A stretch of 52,616 nt of DNA, taken from CAYYBE01 sp964470345 (GTDB lineage: Bacteria; Babelota; Babeliae; Babelales; Babelaceae). The notes under the pieces were generated by a model, which saw only the letters and a list, made by a program, of their open reading frames with translations, was not told the DNA's origin and did not search any database. Below are positions 26,088-34,212 of the stretch, piece after piece (position 1 is the stretch's first letter; every line of letters begins with the position of its first letter). The stretch spans positions 1 to 52,616 of the forward strand of contig CAYYBE010000009.1 in NCBI GenBank assembly GCA_964470345.1, in the 5' to 3' direction. The translations under genes and the position numbers were made by a program.

Positions 26088-27752
26088 ATGTTACAACACC
26101 TATTATTTTCGATATTATTCTGTCTATCTGCCTATGTATATTCTAATCCTGAGGATAATGGTTCGGTAGAGCACAAAAACACCAACATAAATGGATATCT
26201 TAATGAAATTAGTGAAGGGCAAGAAGAAAAAACACAAATTTTAGAACACATCCTCAAACAATCAAAGGGAACTTACATTGACCTTGGTACAGGTGGCGAT
26301 TCTATTGTTCATATTCTTAATAGCATTCCCAATAACCTTCCTATAAAAATCATTGGATCTGACATCGACCAATCCATTTTACAGTCAATTCCAAACCGTC
26401 ATCCCGAAATAATGCCTTACTTAAATCAAAAAGATAGTGGTCATTTACAACTAAATTTGATTCGAATGGATGCAACTAATATGCACCCATTGAAAAATAG
26501 CTCAGCTGAAGGAATTAGCGCGTCCGCCCTAACCCATGAAATATTCTCCTATGTTCCAGCAAAAAGTTCACTTGATCAATTCTTTATTGAGATAGTCAGA
26601 GTATTGAAACCAAATGGGGTATTCATCTATAGAGATCCAAAATGGGATGATAACCCTAAGCAAGATTGCCTAGTAATATTAAAAGATCAATTGGCGAAAT
26701 TTTTTACTATTTTATTTTTACCACGCTTTCTTGATAGAACCTTTTCAGACAAGCTCGATTATAAAAAACAATGTATCAAACCTACTTTGTACTCACAAAG
26801 CCATATTCGAATTAATTTTTATCCAAAAGACTCACTTCGAATAAGAAAAGTAAAAATAGAAGAATTTATCAATACCCCTTTAGCTGCTGTCGATTTCACA
26901 AGAAATATATCAATTGAAGCCCCTCGCGGTCTCATAAGTGAAATACAACGACATTATATATTGTTTCTGAAAAATGTTTTCATTACTGATTTAATTGATA
27001 AAAACTTCTTTGAAAGAGAAACTATTAATATAGAAAATCTTCAACCGCAAGAAAAAGCTGTCCTTAAACATTTTATTGCGAAAAACAATCCTTCCTATCC
27101 AATTATCGATACTTCATCGGATACATTTTTAACTATTTTGCTTGAAAAAAAACGCTTTTACAGTTTCATAGAAAATGGGCTTTCAGCAGATATTTTGGAT
27201 AAAGAAAAAGCCGCAAAGTTTTGCGCAGGTCTTTATGCAAAAGGAATAAATCAAACTCTTATTTATATAAAAGAGAATAAGCTATGGGCTGATGCAAAAA
27301 TAGCACTGCTTTTATTCCAAGACAGCAACTCCGGGCTCTACGGATTTCTTGATACAAAACATACCAATCTCCCATTCCAAGTACTTGAATGGATAAAGCG
27401 TGAAGGGGAAGAATTCTATTTTTATAAAACCAGAGACGAGCTTATTACTTATGTAGGTCAACTTACAAAACATTATCTTACAGGAACGGATAAGGAAGAT
27501 TATATTCTTTGCCCTATAAGCCCACTTGATATTAAAACTATCTCTAGAAATTTATATAGAACTGTCGTTGATAATCACATGAGTATCATTGATATAGATG
27601 GTAACCAACAAAATATAACTTTTGATAAAAACATTATACATTTCAAACTTATGAAAAAAGATGAAGCTTTGAAAATTTATAAAGAGATAATTAAATATGA
27701 TACACAAAATTATAAAGAACTAACTAAATGGGTTGAAAATGATTTGCGATGA
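26088..27752 (+). CDS. Exported SAM-dependent methyltransferase-like protein
   Basis: Protein of 554 aa. The ATG at 26088 has GAGGAG 7 nt upstream. A signal peptide (1-19) precedes a class I methyltransferase fold: motif I Y-I-D-L-G-T-G-G-D (63-71), motif II acidic residue in I-G-S-D-I-D (89-94), M-D-A-T (127-130), and E-I-V-R-V-L-K-P-N-G-V-F at the usual motif VI place (~168-179). The C-terminal ~350 residues match nothing I know. Base composition is clearly more AT-rich than in the flanking genes. It overlaps the Nudix gene by 14 bp. Substrate unknown. Confidence 0.82.
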   Translation: MLQHLLFSILFCLSAYVYSNPEDNGSVEHKNTNINGYLNEISEGQEEKTQILEHILKQSKGTYIDLGTGGDSIVHILNSIPNNLPIKIIGSDIDQSILQSIPNRHPEIMPYLNQKDSGHLQLNLIRMDATNMHPLKNSSAEGISASALTHEIFSYVPAKSSLDQFFIEIVRVLKPNGVFIYRDPKWDDNPKQDCLVILKDQLAKFFTILFLPRFLDRTFSDKLDYKKQCIKPTLYSQSHIRINFYPKDSLRIRKVKIEEFINTPLAAVDFTRNISIEAPRGLISEIQRHYILFLKNVFITDLIDKNFFERETINIENLQPQEKAVLKHFIAKNNPSYPIIDTSSDTFLTILLEKKRFYSFIENGLSADILDKEKAAKFCAGLYAKGINQTLIYIKENKLWADAKIALLLFQDSNSGLYGFLDTKHTNLPFQVLEWIKREGEEFYFYKTRDELITYVGQLTKHYLTGTDKEDYILCPISPLDIKTISRNLYRTVVDNHMSIIDIDGNQQNITFDKNIIHFKLMKKDEALKIYKEIIKYDTQNYKELTKWVENDLR

Positions 27753-28248
27753 AATCTTAGATATTGTTTCTATAGAAGACGAAGTAATCGGGCAAGAAAA
27801 AAGAAGTATTATTTACGCAAACAATCTTTCTTGTTTTCGTGTTATTAATGGCTTTATCTGTAATTCAGAAAAAAAACTCTGGATTCCTCGTCGTCATCCA
27901 CAAAAAAAGCTGTTTCCCCTCTATTTGGATGCAAGCGTAGGCGGACATGTAGGGGCAGGTGAAACATATCTAGAAGCATTTATAAGAGAAACCAAAGAAG
28001 AATTGGATCTTGATGTATCAAATTACTCCTACTCAAGACTAGCACGCCTTACACCCCCTGAACATAAAACATCAGCTTTTATGTGGGTTTATATAATTAG
28101 AAGCGATGAAACACCTAGCTATAACACGAACGATTTTATTAGTTTTGAGTGGCTTTCTCCGGAAGAAGTCTTTCAAAAATTAGCTGCAGGAGATAAAGCT
28201 AAAAGCGATCTTCTCCCTATCTTACATGAAATTAAGGATAAATTATGA
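27739..28248 (+). CDS. Nudix hydrolase
   Basis: Protein of 169 aa beginning inside the methyltransferase gene (ATG at 27739; a TTG two codons earlier is less likely). The Nudix box is present: G-H-V-G-A-G-E, seven residues, R-E-T-K-E-E-L-D-L, with Asp where the consensus has Gly. Nudix enzymes cleave nucleoside diphosphates linked to another moiety, or act as isoprenyl diphosphate isomerases; the W-I-P-R-R segment before the box recalls the latter group. There is no signal peptide, so it should be cytoplasmic unlike its two neighbours. Its TGA overlaps the next ATG (ATGA). Confidence 0.9.
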   Translation: MICDEILDIVSIEDEVIGQEKRSIIYANNLSCFRVINGFICNSEKKLWIPRRHPQKKLFPLYLDASVGGHVGAGETYLEAFIRETKEELDLDVSNYSYSRLARLTPPEHKTSAFMWVYIIRSDETPSYNTNDFISFEWLSPEEVFQKLAAGDKAKSDLLPILHEIKDKL

Positions 28249-28946
28249 AATACATAATTGCATCATTGCTCGTTACATTTTCATTATTTGGACAAAAAAA
28301 CTTTATACTCATCGGTCCACCTGGAAGTGGAAAAGGGACATTTTCATCATTCATGAAAAAAGAACATGGATATTACCAAATTTGTCCCGGCGACATACTA
28401 CGTCAACACATAAAAAACAATACGGAGTTGGGCCAGAAAATAAAACCTGTTGTGGCAAAAGGCAACTATATTGATGATTCAATTATTTTTAAAATCATCG
28501 ATGAGCAAGTCTCACATTGCGTTGATAATAACATTCCATTTATCATTGATGGATTCCCTCGGAATATAGCTTCACTTGAATTTCTTTCTCAATTGTTTCA
28601 AACAAAACAAATCAACTCCACTATCACTCTTGTACATTTTCAAATCGACGATCAAGCGTGTATAGAAAGAATCGAGCAAAGATTCGTTTGCTTTAAATGC
28701 TCAAACATATTCAATATGACAACAAGAAAGCCCCAGAAAAATATGATCTGCGACGCATGCAATACCCCTTTAGAAATCAGATTAGGAGATACAACCTCCA
28801 ACACAATAAAACGGCTTGCTCACTATAGGCAGTACATAGAACCTCTCGTAGAACAAGCAAAGAATAAGTACACAGTGATGACAATTAATGCAGAGGCTCC
28901 TTTATCTGATTGTTTGAAAATCTACAAAAAGCTACCTCTAAACTAG
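28245..28946 (+). CDS. Adenylate kinase with an N-terminal signal peptide
   Basis: Protein of 233 aa. AAGG lies 7 nt before the ATG, which overlaps the Nudix stop. Adenylate kinases interconvert 2 ADP with ATP + AMP. The core is complete: P-loop G-P-P-G-S-G-K-G-T (24-32), P-G-D-I-L-R (48-53), D-G-F-P-R-N (102-107), and a zinc-type LID with C149-x2-C152 and C169-x2-C172. The LID-side R-x-D-D motif reads R-L-G-D. Unusually, residues 1-16 (M-K-Y-I-I-A-S-L-L-V-T-F-S-L-F-G) form a hydrophobic leader absent from ordinary Adk, whose sequence begins at the first beta strand. Export is inferred from this. It may be an accessory copy rather than the housekeeping enzyme. Confidence 0.88.
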   Translation: MKYIIASLLVTFSLFGQKNFILIGPPGSGKGTFSSFMKKEHGYYQICPGDILRQHIKNNTELGQKIKPVVAKGNYIDDSIIFKIIDEQVSHCVDNNIPFIIDGFPRNIASLEFLSQLFQTKQINSTITLVHFQIDDQACIERIEQRFVCFKCSNIFNMTTRKPQKNMICDACNTPLEIRLGDTTSNTIKRLAHYRQYIEPLVEQAKNKYTVMTINAEAPLSDCLKIYKKLPLN

Positions 28947-28998
28947 TTAAATAGTAGTTGTTGAATTAAAGATACTGAGATTATTTGGAGAGAGTATA

Positions 28999-29667
28999 AT
29001 GCAGGGTTTACTTGTCGTTAATAAGCCATATGGCTGGACTTCCATGAATGTTATTCGCACCGTCCGACGCCTGTCGGGTGAGCAGAAGGTTGGCCATGCC
29101 GGGACTCTGGACCCATTGGCAACAGGAGTACTCCTCGTCTGTCTCGGTTCAGCGACTAAGAAGATTGAACAGTTAATGGCAACAGAAAAGCGCTACCGCA
29201 CCACCTTTGATCTTTCAGCCTTTTCAACGACCGATGATCTAGAAGGGATTATTGAACCACTTCCAGAGGTACAGCCACCTTCATTAGCAACCATCGAAGA
29301 GGCTCTCACCAAATTTGTTGGCACCATCATGCAAACCCCACCACGCTACTCGGCAATCAAGACCAATGGGGTTGCCGCCTATAAACGCGCGGCCGCCGGC
29401 AAAGAGTTTACCCTTACCCCACGTCCCATTACAATTCACTCGATTACCCTTCTCTCCTATACCTGGCCCAACCTCACGATTGAAGTCCACTGCGGCAAGG
29501 GAACCTATATTCGCAGCTTAGCCCGTGAACTGGGGCAGGCACTTAACACCGGGGGATATGCTACTGCTATTGAACGTACTGCCGTTGGCCCCTATCTGAT
29601 TGCCAATGCAATCGACCCCAAAGCCATAACGACCCTCACGCAAGAGCATTTACTTTCTGTCTTGTAA
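28999..29667 (+). CDS. truB: tRNA pseudouridine-55 synthase, short form
   Basis: Protein of 222 aa that makes pseudouridine at position 55 in the T loop of tRNAs. The catalytic Asp38 is in G-H-A-G-T-L-D-P-L-A-T-G, and K-P-x-G-W-T-S near the start, R-Y-S-A-I-K and G-T-Y-I-R-S-L-A are all present. It ends without the C-terminal PUA or extra domain of the E. coli protein (314 aa), as in other short TruB forms. GAGAG lies before the ATG. Base composition returns to that of the main genome after the AT-rich cassette. Confidence 0.95.
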   Translation: MQGLLVVNKPYGWTSMNVIRTVRRLSGEQKVGHAGTLDPLATGVLLVCLGSATKKIEQLMATEKRYRTTFDLSAFSTTDDLEGIIEPLPEVQPPSLATIEEALTKFVGTIMQTPPRYSAIKTNGVAAYKRAAAGKEFTLTPRPITIHSITLLSYTWPNLTIEVHCGKGTYIRSLARELGQALNTGGYATAIERTAVGPYLIANAIDPKAITTLTQEHLLSVL

Positions 29668-29742
29668 TTTTGTCCTGACAAAGTAGACTAAAAGAGGTAG
29701 TATCAGCTTTGTTTTACTTCTTCTGTAACCATAAGGGCTCGT

Positions 29743-30246
29743 ATGAACGTTCTAAAATCATTGGTATGTTTGGCATTAGTTTTCGGGGCTTTCCAGCTCG
29801 GTGCAGTCGAAACGCCAAAGCCAACTCCGCCAACTAACCAAGATCCCTTTCTCTACGCCGCAACCCATGCTCTGGCTAATCATGCCTATAATATCTCAAC
29901 GCTGCTCATGCAAAACAAGCTGTTTACATCTATCCTGATCGCCAGTTACCAAAATTTTGGCGGCCCTTCTCGCATTAAAGACGCTTCTTTATATACTTTG
30001 CGCTATGCATTATGGTTAGTCACATTATATGGAAGCTATAAACTCCCTGAATGGATTGACTCACTCTTGGGTAAACAAGAGAAAAAACGATCGAATATCT
30101 ATAAATTGCTTTCACTGGGAAATCGAACGTACTATGGTGCAACGGGAGCGTTTGTAGAAAGCTTTCTTGCAAGTGAAGTTGAAAACAGGAAGAATCAACA
30201 AGAGAACAGTGCGACATTTTCAGCAAAGCACGCAGCAATTTATTGA
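29743..30246 (+). CDS. Small exported protein, unknown function
   Basis: Protein of 167 aa with AAGGG 6-7 nt before the ATG. A signal peptide (1-21, ending L-G-A) is followed by a Pro/Thr stretch and a body with one or two moderately hydrophobic segments (~80-100). No family is recognised. The C-terminus is polar (K-N-Q-Q-E-N-S). It lies between truB and tRNA-Ser(UGA), same strand. Confidence 0.72.
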   Translation: MNVLKSLVCLALVFGAFQLGAVETPKPTPPTNQDPFLYAATHALANHAYNISTLLMQNKLFTSILIASYQNFGGPSRIKDASLYTLRYALWLVTLYGSYKLPEWIDSLLGKQEKKRSNIYKLLSLGNRTYYGATGAFVESFLASEVENRKNQQENSATFSAKHAAIY

Positions 30247-30297
30247 TTTCTTGCGGGGATCAACTACAATAGAGATATTCGTTTGACAATTGCGTTT

Positions 30298-30389
30298 GGA
30301 GAGATGGCTGAGTGGTCTAAAGCGACGGTCTTGAAAACCGTTATCTCGAGAGATCGGGATCGTGGGTTCGAATCCCACTCTCTCCTCCA
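30298..30389 (+). tRNA. tRNA-Ser(UGA)
   Basis: A class II tRNA. Acceptor GGAGAGA/TCTCTCC, anticodon stem ACGGT/ACCGT with loop CTTGAAA (anticodon UGA), long variable arm, T arm GTGGG TTCGAAT CCCAC. The discriminator reads T and is followed by an encoded CCA (30387-30389). An assembly gap begins 10 bp downstream. Confidence 0.94.
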
Positions 30390-30399
30390 AGTCTTTGCT

Positions 30400-30499
30400 N
30401 NNNNNNNNNNNNNNNNNNNNNNNNNNNNNNNNNNNNNNNNNNNNNNNNNNNNNNNNNNNNNNNNNNNNNNNNNNNNNNNNNNNNNNNNNNNNNNNNNNN
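30400..30499. other. Assembly gap (100 N)
   Basis: A run of exactly 100 N, probably a default scaffold gap of unknown true length. Translations running through it are meaningless and no gene is called across it. Confidence 0.99.
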
Positions 30500-30602
30500 A
30501 TATACGAGCGGTATCAACCAAAAAAAGGGACGCGTCACACAGTGTATGGAAACGCGCCCCTTTGCTTCATGGTCGAATGTAAGAGCCTTAAGCTCGGTTA
30601 TG

Positions 30603-32240
30603 TCACAAGTAATAGAATGATCCAACAACAAATGTTTCTGGCTCTTCGCCTTTTTGTGTTGCTTCCTTTGTTAACAGCTTCACAAATGCACGACGTATGC
30701 CATTGTCCACTTTATGTTCAAACCATCCACCACCACTTTTTGCTATAGCAAGTAATCGATCAGAAATAGAACGATCTTTTTCATCTTTAAATTTTGTACT
30801 ATCCGACCAAATAGCCTGACGGTTTGGACCATCAACAAGAATAGCTCCTGTCTCATCAATAATAAAGACTTGTAGATCACCGCGTAAAAACTCAGGATCG
30901 CCGTTAACAAACATATTAAAGGCATCTTCTCGTGGATGAGCTTTCAGAAATTGGATCGCGTTATCAACCATAAAGCGAACGTAGACATATTTTGATGAAG
31001 GGAAGTAGCTCGCACCAACAATAAAATCACCATCAGGTATCTTCACTTTTTCAACATACATCAATGAGTGAGCGTTGCGCATCGTAAAACCAAGCCAACT
31101 TCCTGATGGATATTTATCAGCATATTCTAAAATTAATTTGGTAATGTATTTTCCGGCTTGATCCCGCGTGCTCGTTAAATTTAATCCAATAAATGCTTGG
31201 TTTGCACTATCAGCTAACATGACACCCGCAGTATCGTATACAAAAATAGAAACATCTCCATAAACAAAATCGCCAAGTCGTTTAGAAAATTCCGGAAGAG
31301 CCTTTTCAGAACCATTCACCCGTAAATAGGTAGCTGCTTTTTTCACAAAAGTCTGTACAGTTGAATCATCAATATCAGGATAATAACCAGCTACAATGAC
31401 ATACATTTTATTCGTTGCTGGATCAATGTATCGCTCGGCGTACGCTATTTTTGTAGCATTGCCCTGACGAGCTTGATAGGTATACCAGCCATGTCCCTCT
31501 GAGCTTTTAGCAATCTTAATAAGATCACGTGTACGATATTTTTTATCACTCGTCTGTTCGTCAATTACATTTGATCCAATAAGTTCTACACTCTCTCCGT
31601 GAGCGACAACGTTACCTTCCATATCATAGACATATAAGTAGATCCCTCCCCGACGGAAAATACCATAGGGGTTACTTATCTGATCAAATAACTGGCGAGC
31701 AGAACGTGTTTGTTCTTTTCCCGTCGTTGCGCTGCCCCATTTTACCGCCGTTTTGACAAGTTGTTCGGAAATATAGCGATCTGATGAAGGGAAGAATCCG
31801 GCTGCAATCAAATAGGTTTTGCCCTGTTTAACAACCCGCTTTACATAGGTTTGCATATAACCGTTGTCAACTTTCCAGTTAACAAAGCCACCTTCTTTCC
31901 CTACTTCTAACATCTCTGGAACAAAATCTGCTTCTGCCATCGTTCGTTGAGATTGAAAGTCATGCCAAATATGGCGTCTGTCCTTGCCAAAGGTATAACA
32001 AACACCACCTTCGTCAAACAGAAGAATTCCTATTTCTCCCTTGCGCCAACTCTTATCTTCAACAAAAGCTCGACCACTTTCGGCAATCGTATGATTTTTG
32101 AAAAATGTTACTGCTTTTTTTACGAGCTGCTCACATTCTTTTAATTTCCGTGCAACATTAACTTCAAATTCATCTTGTACTTGCGCAGATGCAAAGCTTG
32201 CAACGAGTAACAGACTAATAAGAGATCGTTTGAACATCAT
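30603..32240 (-). CDS. Exported protein with four tandem Cache-like sensor repeats
   Basis: Protein of 545 aa with AAGGAG before the ATG (a second ATG directly follows). After a signal peptide (1-19) there are four repeats of about 90-100 residues (~66-150, 195-290, 330-425, 450-545). Each has a (V/I)-x-(L/I)-(Y/F)-D-x-x-G strand-turn, a middle G-W/G-F-x-x-(Y/F/H) element, and a final (V/I)-(V/A)-(A/G)-(G/S)-x-(Y/F)-(Y/F) strand. This is the layout of single Cache domains, which bind small ligands outside the cell in chemoreceptors and kinases. Here there is no membrane helix and no signalling domain, so a periplasmic or released ligand-binding role is more likely than signalling. Confidence 0.82.
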   Translation of the reverse strand: MMFKRSLISLLLVASFASAQVQDEFEVNVARKLKECEQLVKKAVTFFKNHTIAESGRAFVEDKSWRKGEIGILLFDEGGVCYTFGKDRRHIWHDFQSQRTMAEADFVPEMLEVGKEGGFVNWKVDNGYMQTYVKRVVKQGKTYLIAAGFFPSSDRYISEQLVKTAVKWGSATTGKEQTRSARQLFDQISNPYGIFRRGGIYLYVYDMEGNVVAHGESVELIGSNVIDEQTSDKKYRTRDLIKIAKSSEGHGWYTYQARQGNATKIAYAERYIDPATNKMYVIVAGYYPDIDDSTVQTFVKKAATYLRVNGSEKALPEFSKRLGDFVYGDVSIFVYDTAGVMLADSANQAFIGLNLTSTRDQAGKYITKLILEYADKYPSGSWLGFTMRNAHSLMYVEKVKIPDGDFIVGASYFPSSKYVYVRFMVDNAIQFLKAHPREDAFNMFVNGDPEFLRGDLQVFIIDETGAILVDGPNRQAIWSDSTKFKDEKDRSISDRLLAIAKSGGGWFEHKVDNGIRRAFVKLLTKEATQKGEEPETFVVGSFYYL

Positions 32241-32273
32241 ATACTCCTTTTCCTTTGTCGTGCGTAGCGCTCA

Positions 32274-32951
32274 TTACTTACGATTACCGCCCAGGCGAAG
32301 CAAGCTTAAGAAGAGGTTAATAAAATCAAGGTAAAGCTGCAATGCTCCTAGCAGTGCAATCTTTCGTACTTCTTCACGCCGTTCACTTAAATAACCAACC
32401 ATTACAGAAATTCTTTGAATATCAAAAGCGGTCAACAACGAAAAGAGCAATACACCAACAAGAGCTGTTATCATATCAAGAAAAGCGCTTTGTAAGAAGA
32501 TATTTACAAGTAATGCGATAATTACACCCCATAATGTCATCATTAAAAGGGACCGCATACCTGAAAGATCTGTTTTGGTATACGCCCCATAAATTGCCAT
32601 CGATGCAAACATACTTGCCGCAATAAAAAATGTCTGTACTAACGATGGAATGGTATAGACCAAAAAGAGCACTGACAAAGTCGCGCCCGTTGTAACCGCA
32701 TATAAAACAAATAAAATCTGTGCAGCTGCATAGGACAGTGTAAGAATTTGGCTTGAAAGCACGATGACTATCGTCATTTGAACCAAAAAAAGTGCAAAAA
32801 ACAGCCAGGGGCTCAAGAGCAGTGTTTGTGAATACTCTGCTAATAACCAGGCCGTTACCCCACTCAAACCAACCGCTACACCCATCCAAGCAAATACTCT
32901 GTATAAGATCGATTGATTCAATTGATCAACAGAGGACATATTGTCTTCCAT
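32274..32951 (-). CDS. Bax inhibitor-1 (BI-1/YccA) family membrane protein
   Basis: Protein of 225 aa. The ATG at 32951 is chosen because AAGGAG lies 6 nt upstream; an ATG at 32966 is in frame. Seven hydrophobic segments, the N-terminal V-D-Q-L-N-Q-S-I-L-Y-R-V-F-x-W-M pattern and the C-terminal F-D-I-Q-R-I...L-Y-L-D-F-I-N-L-F-L-S-L-L signature define the family. BI-1 proteins act as pH-sensitive calcium leak channels or interact with FtsH in bacteria, and suppress cell death in eukaryotes. It is read 33 bp upstream of the Cache-repeat gene, same strand. Confidence 0.95.
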   Translation of the reverse strand: MEDNMSSVDQLNQSILYRVFAWMGVAVGLSGVTAWLLAEYSQTLLLSPWLFFALFLVQMTIVIVLSSQILTLSYAAAQILFVLYAVTTGATLSVLFLVYTIPSLVQTFFIAASMFASMAIYGAYTKTDLSGMRSLLMMTLWGVIIALLVNIFLQSAFLDMITALVGVLLFSLLTAFDIQRISVMVGYLSERREEVRKIALLGALQLYLDFINLFLSLLRLGGNRK

Positions 32952-33117
32952 TAGTTTCTCCTTCATATGGAATAGAACCTTCTTCTGGCTTTAAGCCTAA
33001 AATGTTTTCTCATCAAACAGCAAGAGATTTGTTTGCTTTTTGTTTCTCAAATTTGCTACACCTGAAAGGAGGTAAGAAAGAAATTCTGTAGTAACTATTA
33101 CATATATGGAGGCATCG

Positions 33118-33807
33118 ATGCGCCACATGGATCGAATGATCAAATATCTGGTACCCCTTGTGTTATTTGCACAATTTGGCCGAGAATCTGAACAAGACCA
33201 ATCAAAACCAGCAGTTAATTTCCGAGGATCCGTTACCGACAATACGAATAAAACGTTTGCTGCCGACAATATCACGATCGACAAACTCTACAAACAGATC
33301 TCCTTTTATCTCAAACCATCGGACCCTACGCAAGATCCAATGAAAAACACGGCTGAGCTGAACCTTGTAGACATTCAGGAAATTCGCCCTGTCTTTGACC
33401 AAGAAAAAGCTCGCACCAGTACCTTTAACAATCGAAAGTATATAGAACTTATCGTCGTCAGAGCATGTGAACCTCCAATCGAGAACACGTATGTCATTGC
33501 AGCCTCAAGCAAACTATTTTTTTACGAAACACAAAATGGTTGCCCCATTAAACGAGAGCTCTCATTTGAGGCACTCAAAAAATTGATCATCACCGGCCAT
33601 GAAGCTCGAGAAACGACTGACCATAAAACCAAAGAAGAAATAAAAGAGAGCACCAACAGAAAAGATCTTCAATGCGCCCAAGCAGGCAAAGCGCTCAATG
33701 AGCTCTCAGAAAAAGCAGAAAAGATGCAGGACCCTGAAAAGGGCGTATTTTCCCAACTTGTCGATAAAGTAAAAGATTTGGTTGGAAGCATTTGCAGTGC
33801 TTCATAA
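33118..33807 (+). CDS. Exported or anchored protein, unknown function
   Basis: Protein of 229 aa. The ATG at 33118 has GGAGG 7 nt upstream, better than an ATG at 33106. A short basic start and hydrophobic stretch (residues ~6-20) act as signal peptide or anchor. The middle (~45-160) alternates strands and helices, including an E-L-I-V-V-R-A-C segment. The C-terminal third is charged and helical with possible coiled coil. No family is recognised. Confidence 0.75.
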   Translation: MRHMDRMIKYLVPLVLFAQFGRESEQDQSKPAVNFRGSVTDNTNKTFAADNITIDKLYKQISFYLKPSDPTQDPMKNTAELNLVDIQEIRPVFDQEKARTSTFNNRKYIELIVVRACEPPIENTYVIAASSKLFFYETQNGCPIKRELSFEALKKLIITGHEARETTDHKTKEEIKESTNRKDLQCAQAGKALNELSEKAEKMQDPEKGVFSQLVDKVKDLVGSICSAS

Positions 33808-33886
33808 ATAAGGCAAGAGTTCTCTTTTACTCCTGTCTTGGTATACTATTTTCGTCTTGAGAAAAATAAAAAACAAAGGAAAAAAC

Positions 33887-34210
33887 ATGGTTATCACACT
33901 TACCAAAACAAACGCATCACAAGAAATAAGCCAATCTAAAAAACCAATCGTCATCGACGTCTTTGCCACGTGGTGTGGCCCTTGCATGGAAATGAAGCCT
34001 ATCTTTGAAGCACTTGCACAAAAATATTCAGAAAAATATCTTTTTGCCCAAGTCAATGTTGATGAAGCGCGGGAACTGGCGATCTCCTACGGAGTCACCT
34101 CTGTCCCCACGTTTATCTTCATCAAAGACGGCACAGTCATGGGAAAAGAGACTGGCTATATGGCCGAAGAAGAGCTCATCGCAAAAATCGAAGAGCACTT
34201 CGGTAAATAG
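33887..34210 (+). CDS. trxA: Thioredoxin
   Basis: Protein of 107 aa with the active site W-C-G-P-C (Cys30, Cys33), the cis-Pro turn V-P-T-F, and normal family length. AAAGGA precedes the ATG. It is a cytoplasmic disulfide reductase. A TATACT at 33842-33847 may be its -10 box, though no good -35 is seen. It converges with cysS, only 2 bp between the stops. Confidence 0.97.
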   Translation: MVITLTKTNASQEISQSKKPIVIDVFATWCGPCMEMKPIFEALAQKYSEKYLFAQVNVDEARELAISYGVTSVPTFIFIKDGTVMGKETGYMAEEELIAKIEEHFGK

Positions 34211-34212
34211 TT

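Noticed and set aside
25876..28998. Attachment-site repeat of tRNA-Arg flanking the AT-rich cassette
   Set aside because: I looked for a copy of the tRNA-Arg 3' end downstream of the cassette up to truB and found none, so tRNA-targeted integration is not supported.
30264..30748. Several open frames through the 100-N gap
   Set aside because: Their frames rely on N bases and they overlap tRNA-Ser(UGA); there is no real coding evidence.
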